64,000 nt of DNA, taken from positions 1 through 64,000 of the forward strand of contig NZ_JAMHIV010000006.1 of NCBI RefSeq assembly GCF_023897065.1. The letters are read 5' to 3'. This document shows positions 26,681 through 35,963 of this stretch, piece by piece; position 1 is the first letter of the stretch, and the number at the start of each line of letters is the position of its first letter. The notes beneath the pieces were generated by a model that worked only from the letters and a program-made list of their open reading frames with translations, was not told the origin of the DNA and did no database searches. Source of the stretch: Crossiella sp. SN42 (GTDB lineage Bacteria > Actinomycetota > Actinomycetes > Mycobacteriales > Pseudonocardiaceae). The position numbers were made by a program, and so were the translations under genes.

Positions 26681-27404
26681 TTCCCCACCAGCGTGAGGAG
26701 GCATGGAGGCGTCTCCAGGCTCTAGCGATCGACACACGGTCGCTGGAACACCCTCACATGTTTGATGGGACTCGTTGCATTCCGACAGATTTCGCCACTT
26801 AGAAAGTGGAGGTTGTCCACCGGTCTTGATAGGTTGCCCTGGTGATTCTAGTCTGGCGGAGTCGGAGAGGGTTGACCGCCTGGATGCTGAGTGGATATGC
26901 GTTTTCTGTGACTTAGTCTAAGGGTCGACTCATCTGTTTGCGACCTCAAGGATTTCAGCTCGGTCCTTCGAGCTTGATCCCTTGAATGCGGCGCGTGCGA
27001 TCACCGTTCTTCGAACTTCATCTATCAAGAAGAACAGGACGACCACCGCGCCACCCGCGACCCACCATCGGCTCACCTGCTACTGCTCCCTCCAGGTTCT
27101 GGCTCTGATGGGACGGGACCCTATGACCTGCGGATTCGTCAAGTCAAGCGGACGCGAGGCGTGAGGCAGAAGACGACAGTGTGTTGATCGCTCGCGCGAG
27201 ACAAGGTTGAGGGTTCCGTAAGCGCGACCCATCGCGTATCCGCTGCTCAGAATGTTGTCGGTGGGAGGTCGTGTGCTTCGGGTCGACCTGAGATGGGACG
27301 TGGAGGTTCACCCGAATGGGTTGCTTCGCTCTGTGTTGGTCCGTGGTGGCTACCTTTTAGGGCAACCTGGCGACTCGGTCGACAAGCTTTCGTAAGGTGG
27401 TTTT
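26681..27404. other. Long intergenic region between cas3 and cse1
   Basis: About 720 bp without a convincing ORF and less G+C-rich than the cas genes. At 26683-26701, CCCCACCAGCGTGAGGAGG matches the array-1-strand repeat core at 15 of 19 positions. Short palindromes occur (CTCGCGCGAG near 27190). The cse1 operon promoter must be here; TTGACC at 26872 followed by a weak TATGCG is one possibility, but I cannot place it firmly. Confidence 0.5.
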
Positions 27405-28973
27405 GTGGATGGGGCACAAATAATGGGCACAACCGAGGTCGGATTCGACTTGCTGGAGCGGGAGTGGATTCCGGTGCGCCGGGGAGCCAGCGTGTCCTGG
27501 GTTGGGTTGCGGGAGCTGTTCACCCAGGCACACGACATCGACGACCTCGCGGTGTCGATCCCGCCGGCGGCCGCGGCCTTGTGGCGGGTGCTCTACGCGC
27601 TGGCCGCCCGGATCACCGGCCTGGCCCCCAGCGACCCCGCCGAACACCCCAGCCCCGACGACTGGCTGGACCGGCGTTTCCACCTGCTCGACCCCGCCGA
27701 AGCGGGCAGCGGCCGGTTCGACCCCGAGGCGATCGAGTCCTACTTCGCCCAGCACTCCGAGGCCTTCGACCTGTTCGGGCCTCGGCCGTGGATGCAAGAA
27801 CCCGCCCTCGCCCAGCAGTGCCCGTCTTCCTCGGGGATCAACAAGCTGGTCTTCGGGCGGCCCACCGGCAACAACCAGGTCTGGTTCGGCCATTTCACCG
27901 ATCAGCTACCCGAACCCATCCGCACCCGGGACGCCGTCTTGCACCTGCTGATCCAGCACTACTACGGCCCGGCAGGCAAGTGCACCGCCCGCACCGTCAA
28001 CGGCGCCCGGTTCTCCAACTCCACCAAAGGAATCCTGCGCTCGACCCTGTCCTACCACCCCATCGGCAACACCCTGTTCGAGTCCCTGCTGGCCGGGCTG
28101 CCCGCCCCGGTCGGCAACCCCGAGCAGGAACCCGGCCTGTGCCCGTGGGAACGCACCGAGCCCGTGGACCCGCTGGGGCTGCCGCCGCGGCCGAGCTGGC
28201 CCGGAGGGCTGCTCACCGGGCGTTCCCGGCACGCGGTCCTGCTCTGCCCCGATGCCACCGGGGAGCACGTCGTGGACGCCTACGTCACCTGGGCCTGGCG
28301 CCAGCCCGCCGCTGAGGTGCCCGATCCCTACCTGATCTATCAGCTCAGCAAGGACAGCAACCTCTACGGCCGCCCGGCCAAGGTCGAGCGCAGCCTCTGG
28401 CGTGACCTCGACGCGCTGCTGCGCTCCACCAGCACCAGCAGCGCCCAACCCCGGCGCCCGACGGCCTTTGCCACCCTCGCCGAGCTGCCTGAGCAGGTGC
28501 GGGCGCGGTTGCGGGTACGGGCCTACGGCTTCGATCAGGACGGCCAAACCCGGGAAAAGCGGTGGTTCTCCTCCGTGACCCCGCCGGTGCTGAACTGGCT
28601 GGAGGAGAACAATCCGCGCATCCCGCACCAGATCGGCCTGCTGCGCGAGCGCGCCGAGGCCGTCGGGACCCGGTTGGAGGCGGTGCTGGCGCGGGCCTGG
28701 CAGCAGGTCCTCGACACCACCGACCGGAAGAAACGGGGGCCCTGGCCCGAACGCGCGGCCCAGCTCTACTGGCCGGCCGCGGAGGAAGAGTTCTGGGCCC
28801 GGCTGCGCGCCGAGAAGATCGAGACCTCCTCGGCCGCCTTCCGGACCTTGGCCCACCGGGCCATCAACACCGTGCTGTCGGAGGCCGAGGGGACCAAGCC
28901 CGCCGTGGTCAAGGCCCTGGCCGCGGCCCGCCGCAACTTCGACAACCCCCAGTGGGGCAAGGAGAACAGGTGA
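27405..28973 (+). CDS. cse1: Cascade large subunit Cse1/Cas8e
   Basis: The 522-residue protein has the Cse1 N-terminus FDLLEREWIPVRR, the SSSGINKLVFGRP region, and a C-terminal four-helix part with FRTLAHRAINTVLSEAEG. Cse1 recognises the PAM and recruits Cas3. GTG 27405 has AAGGTGG 6 bp upstream; ATG 27423 is an alternative. Its stop overlaps the cse2 start (GTGA). It opens a seven-gene run cse1-cse2-cas7-cas5-cas6-cas1-cas2. Confidence 0.94.
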   Translation: MDGAQIMGTTEVGFDLLEREWIPVRRGASVSWVGLRELFTQAHDIDDLAVSIPPAAAALWRVLYALAARITGLAPSDPAEHPSPDDWLDRRFHLLDPAEAGSGRFDPEAIESYFAQHSEAFDLFGPRPWMQEPALAQQCPSSSGINKLVFGRPTGNNQVWFGHFTDQLPEPIRTRDAVLHLLIQHYYGPAGKCTARTVNGARFSNSTKGILRSTLSYHPIGNTLFESLLAGLPAPVGNPEQEPGLCPWERTEPVDPLGLPPRPSWPGGLLTGRSRHAVLLCPDATGEHVVDAYVTWAWRQPAAEVPDPYLIYQLSKDSNLYGRPAKVERSLWRDLDALLRSTSTSSAQPRRPTAFATLAELPEQVRARLRVRAYGFDQDGQTREKRWFSSVTPPVLNWLEENNPRIPHQIGLLRERAEAVGTRLEAVLARAWQQVLDTTDRKKRGPWPERAAQLYWPAAEEEFWARLRAEKIETSSAAFRTLAHRAINTVLSEAEGTKPAVVKALAAARRNFDNPQWGKENR

Positions 28974-29644
28974 GCACCACCGTCGCCCCGTCCGGTGAGA
29001 CCGGGTACGTGAAGTTCGTCGCCCACATCCACCGGCTCTGCGCCACCTCACCCAGCGCGCGGGCCAACCTGCGCCGCGCGGAGCGCCGCAACCCGGAGGA
29101 GGCCAACGCCGCCACCCACAAGGTGCTCGCCCGCTGGCTGCCCCGCGATCCCAGCCCGGGACGCGAACGCGCCTACTACACCGTGGCCGCCCTCATCGCC
29201 GCCCAGCCCGCCGCCACCCACCACCGCAACAACCCCACCACCCCGCCCGAGGACGCTGGTTCCGAGGAGTCCACCACGTCACCGGACAACGCCGTCCCCG
29301 ACGAACCCGCCGAAGCGGCGAGGTGGTGGGAGCTGCCCACGGTGGGCGTGTCCTTGGCTCGGGCAGCGGTATCCCGTCCCGGCCAGCCCAAAGCGATCAA
29401 CCCCCACAGCGCCGAACAGCATCTGCGGGTGCTCTGCCGGCAGAGCCTCACCGGCCTGCACCGCCACCTGCCCGTGGTCATCCGCCGCCTCAACGAGGTC
29501 AACGCGAGCCCGGACTGGGTGCGCCTGCTCCACGACCTGTGCCGCTGGGAACACACCCCGCGCCTGGTGGCCAAGGAATGGCTCCAGGACTTCTACCGCA
29601 CCCTCATCGATCTCGACCCCGACACCGCCGACAACGGAGAGTAA
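28970..29644 (+). CDS. cse2: Cascade small subunit Cse2
   Basis: The 224-residue protein is helical with the Cse2 features RANLRRAERRNPEEA and a C-terminal LLHDLCRWEHTPRLVAKEWLQDFY. Two copies per Cascade stabilise the non-target strand. A Pro/Glu/Thr-rich insertion at residues ~80-115 is likely a disordered loop and makes it longer than the E. coli protein. The GTG start overlaps cse1. Confidence 0.92.
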   Translation: MSTTVAPSGETGYVKFVAHIHRLCATSPSARANLRRAERRNPEEANAATHKVLARWLPRDPSPGRERAYYTVAALIAAQPAATHHRNNPTTPPEDAGSEESTTSPDNAVPDEPAEAARWWELPTVGVSLARAAVSRPGQPKAINPHSAEQHLRVLCRQSLTGLHRHLPVVIRRLNEVNASPDWVRLLHDLCRWEHTPRLVAKEWLQDFYRTLIDLDPDTADNGE

Positions 29645-29647
29645 GAC

Positions 29648-30841
29648 GTGACCAGCGCCCCCGCCCGCTACCTCGACCTCCACCTCCTGCACACCCTGCC
29701 CTATGCCAACCTCAACCGCGATGACCTCGGATCGCCGAAATCGGTGGTATACGGCGGAAAGGAACGCGCCCGGGTCTCCAGCCAGTGCTGGAAACGCGCC
29801 GTGCGCCTGGAAGTCGAACAGCGCTTGGCCGACCCCGCCGTCCGCACCCGCCGGCTGACCAAGAAGATCGCCGAAGACCTCCACGCGGTGCACCAGTGGC
29901 CGCAGGAGTTGGCCGGTCTCGCCGGGCGTGCGGTGGCCGCCTCCGCGGAGCTGGGCATCGACAAGGCCGGGCTGACCGTGCTGGTCTACCTTCCCCAGGA
30001 CTCGATCGCCGAGCTGGTCCAGGTCTGTCTGGGCCACCGCGACACCCTGGAACAGGCCCTGACCGCCCAGGACAAGACGAGTGAGAAGCAGGAGGACGGC
30101 AAACCCAAGGGTGGCAAGGCAAACAAGCGGGACAAGGCGCTCGACCTGGCCGAGGTGCTGCCCCGCAAGCAGATCGTCGAGCTGATCACCAGCCGCAACA
30201 GCAGCACCGCCCTGTTCGGCCGGATGCTCGCCGAGGTCCCGGGGTCCAAAGTGGACGGCGCGGTGCAGGTCGCTCACGCCTTCACCACCCACGCCACCGA
30301 GATCGAAGTGGACTTCTTCACCGCGGTGGATGACCTCAACCCGGCCGAACTTACCGGCGGCGGTCACCTGAGCCAGAACGAGTTCACCACCGGGGTCTTC
30401 TACCGCTACGCCAGCATCAACCTCACCGACCTGACCACCAACCTCAACGGCGATGCGGCGCACGCGCTGTCGGTGACCGAGGCGTTCCTGGACACCTTCT
30501 GCACCGCGATGCCGCAGGCCAAAAAGAACAGCACCGCCCCGTTCACCGTCCCCGACCTGGCCTACCTCGCCGTCCGCGCCGACCGCCCGGTCTCCCTGGC
30601 CGCGGCGTTTGAGAAACCGGTCTCCCCGGCCAGTGGCACCGGCGGCTTCGGTGCACCCTCGCGCCAGGGCCTGGCCACCTACGCGACCCAGGTCAACACC
30701 CTGCTGGGCACCCAGACCCTGCCCTTTGCCGGACACGCCGCCCTGCAACAGGAAACCCTGGACGGGCTCGGGCAGCGCCACGCCAGCTTCGGTCAGCTTA
30801 TCGGTGCGGCCCTGGCCGCGGCGGCGCCGGAGGCGCGGTGA
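29648..30841 (+). CDS. cas7e: Cascade backbone Cas7e (Cse4/CasC)
   Basis: The 397-residue RAMP protein forms the crRNA-covering backbone. Family features are LDLHLLHTLPYANLNRDDLGSP, RARVSSQCWKRA, GAVQVAHAFTTHA and the C-terminal ATYATQVNTLLGTQ-like segment. A Lys/Glu-rich insertion lies at residues ~135-165. GTG 29648 follows the cse2 stop by 3 bp; the end overlaps cas5e by 4 bp. Confidence 0.95.
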   Translation: MTSAPARYLDLHLLHTLPYANLNRDDLGSPKSVVYGGKERARVSSQCWKRAVRLEVEQRLADPAVRTRRLTKKIAEDLHAVHQWPQELAGLAGRAVAASAELGIDKAGLTVLVYLPQDSIAELVQVCLGHRDTLEQALTAQDKTSEKQEDGKPKGGKANKRDKALDLAEVLPRKQIVELITSRNSSTALFGRMLAEVPGSKVDGAVQVAHAFTTHATEIEVDFFTAVDDLNPAELTGGGHLSQNEFTTGVFYRYASINLTDLTTNLNGDAAHALSVTEAFLDTFCTAMPQAKKNSTAPFTVPDLAYLAVRADRPVSLAAAFEKPVSPASGTGGFGAPSRQGLATYATQVNTLLGTQTLPFAGHAALQQETLDGLGQRHASFGQLIGAALAAAAPEAR

Positions 30842-31611
30842 TCGGGATCCTGCTGCACCTGGCCGGCCCGATGCAGTCCTGGGGGATTGCGGCGGCCTTC
30901 AACGATCGCGACACCCACCGCTACCCGACCCGCTCCGGGCTGTTCGGGCTGATCAGCTCCGCCCACGGCCATCCCCGCACCACACCGCTGGACGCCCGGT
31001 GGGACAAGTTGGTGCTCACCGTCCGGATCGACCGGCCCGGTGTCCGGATGAGCGACTTCCACACCGTCGGCGGCGGACGCCGCCCGGAGCAGACCGTGCC
31101 CACCTCCGAGGGCAAACGCCGTTCCCTGGACACCGCCACCATCACCTCTCGCCGGCACTACCTGGCCGACGCGGCCTTCACTGCGGCCCTGGAGGGCCCC
31201 GCCGAGGTCATCACCGGCATCGCCGCGGCACTGGCCCACCCGGTCTGGGCGCCCTACCTCGGACGGCGCAGCTGCCCCGCCGAGGCCCCGCTGCTACTGA
31301 CCCCCGCGCCGATCGAGCACGCCGCGGCCGAACTCGACCATCTCCCCCTCGCGCGCCCGGCACCCCGCGGGAAGGACAAGACCACGGTGAGCGTGGAGTT
31401 CGTCCTGGAAGCCCCACCCGGACCACAGGAGGAGGTCTGCCGCAGTGAGGAACTCCCGGACCTGCCCTCCTCTTTCCACCCGCACGAGCGCGCCCACCAC
31501 GACCGGCGGGTCTACCTGCACACCCGGGCATTGCCCGCCGCGCTGTGCGGCGGGTACGGCAGCGACTACCTCACCGCTCTGCACACCTACCTGGAATCCA
31601 CCACGTCATGA
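30838..31611 (+). CDS. cas5e: Cascade subunit Cas5e (CasD)
   Basis: The 257-residue protein binds the 5' handle of the crRNA. It has the Cas5e N-terminal RAMP strand LLHLAGPMQSWG, TRSGLFGLISSAHG, SDFHTVGGG and SRRHYLADAAFTAALEG. It overlaps cas7e and cas6e by 4 bp on each side, indicating coupled translation. Confidence 0.95.
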   Translation: MIGILLHLAGPMQSWGIAAAFNDRDTHRYPTRSGLFGLISSAHGHPRTTPLDARWDKLVLTVRIDRPGVRMSDFHTVGGGRRPEQTVPTSEGKRRSLDTATITSRRHYLADAAFTAALEGPAEVITGIAAALAHPVWAPYLGRRSCPAEAPLLLTPAPIEHAAAELDHLPLARPAPRGKDKTTVSVEFVLEAPPGPQEEVCRSEELPDLPSSFHPHERAHHDRRVYLHTRALPAALCGGYGSDYLTALHTYLESTTS

Positions 31612-32252
31612 CCCTCTGGCTGACCCGGATCACCCCGAACCTGCGCCACCAGCGCAGCCGCGCCGACCTGCACAACGCCGTCGGCATGCACCGCACCGTC
31701 ATGTCCCTGTTCCCTGATCAGCCCAGCGACCAACCGCGCCGGCATGCCGGCGTCCTTTTCCGCCTCGACAACGATGCGGCCGGCCCGCAGATCCTGGTGC
31801 AAAGCCAGATCGAACCCGCACCGGAGAACCTGGTCGAGGACTACGGCACGCACGAGTGCCGCGAGATCACCCCGCTGATCGAACAGCTGCGCCCCGGAGT
31901 GGTGGTGCATTACCGGATTGTGGCCTGCAGCAGCAAACGCCTGGCCCGTGACCAACCGCCCTACCGCAAAGGCCAGCGCATCGCCCGCACCGAGGCCGAA
32001 GCCCTGGCCTGGTGGGAACTCCGCGCCCCCGAACACGGCCTGACCCTCAACCAGACCCAGACCACCATGATCACCGCCGAGCGCTCCGCCCGCAGCCAGG
32101 ACACCATCCGTCACCCCCGCACCCGCTTCCAGGGCATCGCCACCATCACCGACGCCGAGATCGCCCGCCAGGCCGTGCTGCGCGGGATCGGACGCGGCAA
32201 GGCCTACGGCTGCGGCCTGCTCAGCCTCGCCCCGGTGCGCAGCCCTTGGTGA
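31608..32252 (+). CDS. cas6e: crRNA endoribonuclease Cas6e (CasE)
   Basis: The 214-residue protein cuts pre-crRNA at the base of the repeat hairpin. The N-terminal LHNAVGMHRTVMSLFP contains the conserved histidine position of Cas6e, and the C-terminal GIGRGKAYGCGLLSL is the Gly-rich RNA-binding loop. The repeat it would process has a CCCCACG...CGTGGGG hairpin in both arrays. The ATG overlaps cas5e and the stop overlaps cas1. Confidence 0.95.
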   Translation: MTLWLTRITPNLRHQRSRADLHNAVGMHRTVMSLFPDQPSDQPRRHAGVLFRLDNDAAGPQILVQSQIEPAPENLVEDYGTHECREITPLIEQLRPGVVVHYRIVACSSKRLARDQPPYRKGQRIARTEAEALAWWELRAPEHGLTLNQTQTTMITAERSARSQDTIRHPRTRFQGIATITDAEIARQAVLRGIGRGKAYGCGLLSLAPVRSPW

Positions 32253-33213
32253 CCGGCCCGGCGCGGCGGCGTCTGGCCGCGCCGTCGGTGGTGATGCTGC
32301 CGCGGGTGGCCGACTCGCTGAGCTTCCTCTACCTGGACCTGGTGCGGATCGTGCAGGACGAGACCGGGGTACATGCCCGCATCGACACCCCGCGCGGGGT
32401 GGATCGGATCGCGTTGCCGGTGGCTGCCTTGTCCTGCATCCTGCTGGGCCCTGGCACTTCCATCACCCAACCGGCGCTGGCGACCATCGCCCGCCACGGC
32501 GCCACCGTGGTGTGCACCGGCGCCGGTGGGGTGCGCAGCTACGCCGGGATCCTGCCCGACTCCCTGACCACCCGGTGGCTGGAGCACCAGGCCCGCGCCT
32601 GGGCCGATGAGCAGATCAGGCTGCGGGTGGCGGTGGCGATGTATGAGAAACGCTTCGGCACCGGACTCCCGCCGGGTACGACTCTGGCGCAGTTGCGTGG
32701 TCTGGAAGGGCAGCGGGTCAAGGCGCTGTACAAGCAGTTGGCCCAGCAACACCGGATTCCCCGGTTCCGGCGCGACTACGACCCAGCGCGGTGGGAGGAG
32801 CAGGACCCGGTCAACCTGGCGCTGTCGGCGGCCAACACCTGCCTGTACGGCATCGTCCAACCGCGATCCTGGCGCTGGGCTGCTCCCCCGCGCTGGGCTT
32901 TGTCCACAGCGGCAAGCAACACGCCTTCGTCCACGACATCGCCGATCTGTATAAGGCTCGTACCACCATCCCGCTGGCCTTCGCCCTGCACGCCGCGAGC
33001 AACCCGGAACAACAGGCCCGCCGCCGTTTCCGCGACGAGCTGCGACTGATCAAGCTGCTGCCCCGCATCGTCACCGACATCCAGCAGCTCCTCGCCCCTG
33101 AGGAGGCCGATCCGGTGCCGGAACACGAGGCGGTGGAGTTGGTGTCGTTGTGGGATCCCGAGCTGGGGGTGCTGCCGGCGGGGGTCAACTATGCCGAACA
33201 CAGCATCGGCTGA
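32249..33213 (+). pseudogene. cas1: cas1e, frameshifted
   Basis: From GTG 32249 the Cas1e frame runs normally (DSLSFLYLDLVRI, LRGLEGQRVKALYK with the catalytic Glu) to NLALSAANTCLYGIVQ, then breaks near 32860. The rest of Cas1e (ILALGCSPALGFVHSGKQH, FVHDIADLYKA with catalytic His and Asp, to 33213) is in the -1 frame. One missing base in CCAACCGCGATC restores VQAAIL, matching the family. The Glu and the His/Asp are thus on separate polypeptides. No slippery heptamer is present, so programmed shifting is unlikely. It is either a real inactivating deletion or a sequencing error. Confidence 0.88.
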
Positions 33214-33228
33214 GCTGGGGAGGTTGTT

Positions 33229-33549
33229 GTGCCGTCGATGGTTGTGCTGGCCACCACCGCGGTTCCCGACCACGTGCACGGGGCGCTGAGCCGGTGGATG
33301 CTGGAGACGATGCCGGGGATGTTCGTCGGCAGCGTCTCGGCCCGGGTCCGGGACTTGTTGTGGGACAACGTGAGCGCGGTGATCGGGGACGGCGCGGCGG
33401 TGCTGGTCTACCCAGCCGACACCGAGCAGGGCTTTGCCATCCGCACCGCCGGAGAGCGCCGGCGCCAGCCCTACGAGGCTGACGGGCTCACCCTGATCCG
33501 CTGGACAGCTCAGGGTGAGGACGCTGAAGAACACGAAGTGCCGTGGTAA
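33229..33549 (+). CDS. cas2: CRISPR-associated Cas2e
   Basis: The 106-residue protein has the Cas2e pattern MVVLATTAVPDHVHGALSRWM, GMFVGSVSARVRDLLWD and GFAIRTAGERRRQPYEADGL. It is the structural partner of Cas1 in spacer integration. GTG 33229 follows GGGGAGG. Only 18 bp separate its stop from the first repeat of array 2. Confidence 0.95.
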   Translation: MPSMVVLATTAVPDHVHGALSRWMLETMPGMFVGSVSARVRDLLWDNVSAVIGDGAAVLVYPADTEQGFAIRTAGERRRQPYEADGLTLIRWTAQGEDAEEHEVPW

Positions 33550-33567
33550 ACGTGCAGGTCGCGAAGT

Positions 33568-34083
33568 GTGCGCCCCACGCCCGTGGGGATGTTCCGCCCA
33601 CCGAGTGCCGGGAGTGGACGCGGGTGCCGTGCGCCCCACGCCCGTGGGGATGTTCCGCTCGACGCCTTGGCCGACATCCTTTCCAGGGGGTGCGCCCCAC
33701 GCCCGTGGGGATGTTCCGACCGCGTGTTCCAGCGTGGCCGCGCCGTCCCGGTGCGCCCCACGCCCGTGGGGATGTTCCGATGGCCACCGCCACCCGCAAG
33801 CGCCTGGCCCTGTGCGCCCCACGCCCGTGGGGATGTTCCGGTGCGCCAGCACCACGCTGAACAGCAGCCTTCGTGCGCCCCACGCCCGTGGGGATGTTCC
33901 GCACACACGCGGTGAGCCAGAACGGGACGTCGGGTGCGCCCCACGCCCGTGGGGATGTTCCGCCTTCGCGCCGGGGGAGTTCACCTCGGTCAACGTGCGC
34001 CCCACGCCCGTGGGGATGTTCCGCTGGGGCTGAGCGCCAGTTCGAGTCGATGCTGTGCGCCCCACGCCCGTGGGGATGTTCCG
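33568..34083 (+). CRISPR. CRISPR array 2, type I-E, 9 repeats
   Basis: There are nine identical 29-bp repeats starting at 33568, 33629, 33690, 33751, 33812, 33873, 33934, 33995 and 34055, with seven 32-bp spacers and a 31-bp last spacer. The repeat begins GTGCGCCCCACG and ends GGGGATGTTCCG, so the crRNA sense is plus, away from cas2. The 18-bp distance to cas2 leaves no room for a normal leader, so the array may be transcribed by read-through from the cas operon. It points the opposite way from array 1; both leader sides face the cas genes. Confidence 0.97.
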
Positions 34084-34247
34084 AGGGCCAGCCCGCAGAA
34101 GAACTCGATCCTGGTGTGGCATCCGCGCCGGGATGCCCTCGTCCTGAGCAAGGCCCGCGCCCCGGCTTCCCTGGCGGCAGCCTGACTCCCCGCTGACATC
34201 GGCCGAGAACAACCGCAGCCTGAACCCTCCGGAAAGGCAAGCACCTC

Positions 34248-34421
34248 GTGTCCGGCACCACCGACACCCCGCACCCCGACCCCGCCGAGGACTACCAACT
34301 AGTACGAGTACTACGGCGGCTTCCAGGAGTTCACCTCCTTCGTGCTGGAGGTGCCCTACGACGACCACTGGTACCTCGTCGTCGGCGGATCACGGTCAAG
34401 ATCACCGAGATCCTCGACTGA
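34248..34421 (+). pseudogene. Decayed DUF1883-like gene
   Basis: GTG 34248 has a GGAAAGG upstream and encodes MSGTTDTPHPDPAEDY, but the recognisable domain follows in another frame from 34303 (YEYYGGFQEFTSF, VPYDDHWYLVVGG), and the end returns in a third frame (ITVKITEILD, stop at 34421). YYGG followed by VP..HWYLVV resembles DUF1883. At least two frameshifts, so it is not functional. Confidence 0.45.
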
Positions 34422-34918
34422 CCGCACCCGGCCTGCGAAGGCGGAGGAGCGCGCCCCGGTGTTCACCGGCGCCGGCCGTCCTCCGCCGCACAGCACGCGC
34501 CGGTGCCTGGGCGGTGCGGACCACGGCGGCTCGGCCGCTGTGGTTGCCCGGTGGTCAGGGGAGCGAGGTCAGCGGAAAAAGATCAATTCGGAGGACAGAT
34601 TTTCTCTCAAATGACAAACCCGGAAAGTGACGCCGCAGGGGCAAGACGAATTTGGACGTGACACCCTGAACTGGGTTTATCTCGCTTGCGTCACATCACC
34701 GTGTCGGGTCTACAACGGGCGCGTATGTATAACACTTCCTTAAGTCTGAGTCTGTTTCATGGGAACGGCAGAATGTTGCAGGGTGTTTCAGAGTGTTCCA
34801 ACCCATCCCGAATGAGGTATTGAGGTTGCCCTAAGCCCATTCGGGTGGTTAAGTCCTCGGCATGACGTAGCGCCGCCAGATCGAATGTCGCCGTTCGCCA
34901 AATTAGGAGTGAAGTTGC
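34422..34918. other. Gene-free stretch with inverted repeat
   Basis: About 500 bp without a gene. CCCGAATG (34807-34814) and CATTCGGG (34838-34845) form an inverted repeat ~75 bp before the next ORF and could be part of its control region. The region is richer in A+T than its flanks. Confidence 0.4.
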
Positions 34919-35392
34919 ATGGAAACACAGGTCACACGCCTTTTGGGCGACCAGTGTGCCGCCAACTTGTTCTCCGATGGCGACCGGCTGGACTTCGATC
35001 CGATGGCGGCGTCCCGCAGGGTGACGAAGTGGTTGCGCGTGGCGCCGGAGGGTCCCCCCTCCGCTCACCTGGTGACCGCGCAGCGTGTGGTTCTTCAGGT
35101 AGTCCCAGCGACACAGACGCGGGCAGACCTCCTCCAGTGGTTAGTCTCGCCCGTGCGGGAGGCTGACCAGCGGGCCTTGCGGGGCCGCGTGGGCCGTCGA
35201 CGAACCATGCGCACGGCTTGGTGCAGACCTCCGAATGGTGCTGCGGGTGCAGCACGTGCACGCGATGCGATCCTGGCCGTATTCGGCCTGCTCTCCCGTG
35301 GTGCCAGCGGTAGGATGACCGTGTGGCAGGAGAACGTTCGCGTCCGTGGTGGCCAGCGGGTGTCCCCGCCTGGCGGACTTCTCGTGCCGTGA
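34919..35392 (+). CDS. Hypothetical protein
   Basis: A 157-residue ORF with TAGGAG about 10 bp before ATG 34919. The first ~75 residues (ending VVPATQTRADLLQWL) look like a normal folded protein; the remainder is Arg/Gly-rich and may be read beyond a decayed end. No family recognised. There is no operon partner. Confidence 0.4.
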   Translation: METQVTRLLGDQCAANLFSDGDRLDFDPMAASRRVTKWLRVAPEGPPSAHLVTAQRVVLQVVPATQTRADLLQWLVSPVREADQRALRGRVGRRRTMRTAWCRPPNGAAGAARARDAILAVFGLLSRGASGRMTVWQENVRVRGGQRVSPPGGLLVP

Positions 35393-35963
35393 ACTCGCGG
35401 TCCTGGGCCCGGCGACACCGCGCTCACGCCCAGGACGGCAACCTCCGGTCGGCATGTCCCGGCCTGGTTCGCGCGAGTTCCGGAACCACCGAGTTGCTCC
35501 AGGTCCGGCGTGTCGCCGGGCGAGCGTGCTGACCGGGCGCTGCCAACCACAGACTCCCGAAGTCCTGTAGATCGCCAAAACCAGCCAGGTGTGGGCATCG
35601 GGGAATCAAAGAACCTCTCGGCTAGCCACCGAGAGGTTCTTTCTCTATCTGGACAACTTTCCGCCAGCAATCGATACCTGTGCGCGCTCCCATGTTTCAT
35701 TTTGTTTCGCCGGAAAGCCCATGGTCCGGACCACTTGGTCCTTTGTGTGCTACTGGCCGGTAGCAATTTCTGGGGCAAGTAGATCAACGCTTCGTCACCT
35801 ATCGGGGTGTTCTGGCGACACGGCCGTGGTGGCATAACACGCCGGGATGACGTCTGTGTCGCCCTATGTGTAAGATGCCTTATCTCGCGAGTGGCTCTCG
35901 TGAGAAGTCCATACCCGAAAGCCCACACCTGGCTGGTGCGGCTGATTTACAGGAGAGTGATGG
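35393..35963. other. Gene-free stretch
   Basis: About 570 bp. Long minus-strand frames here have shadow-like composition and no motifs. The only clear element is the terminator at 35608-35642. Confidence 0.45.
35608..35642. terminator. Strong intrinsic terminator
   Basis: AAAGAACCTCTCGG (35608-35621) pairs over 14 bp with CCGAGAGGTTCTTT (35629-35642) around a 7-nt loop. The A and T ends make it usable on both strands. No gene end lies close on either side, so it may end a small RNA or a decayed gene. Confidence 0.8.

Noticed and set aside
32840-32880. Programmed frameshift in cas1
   Set aside because: No slippery heptamer or downstream pseudoknot-like stem at the junction; Cas1 is not known to use one.
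32776-34368. Minus-strand ORF of 530 codons through CRISPR array 2
   Set aside because: Open only because the repeat unit lacks stops in that frame; the translated repeats are not a repeat protein.
35095-35928. Minus-strand ORF of 277 codons right of the CRISPR locus
   Set aside because: No motifs, Arg/Ser/Thr-rich throughout, and it runs straight through a strong terminator hairpin.
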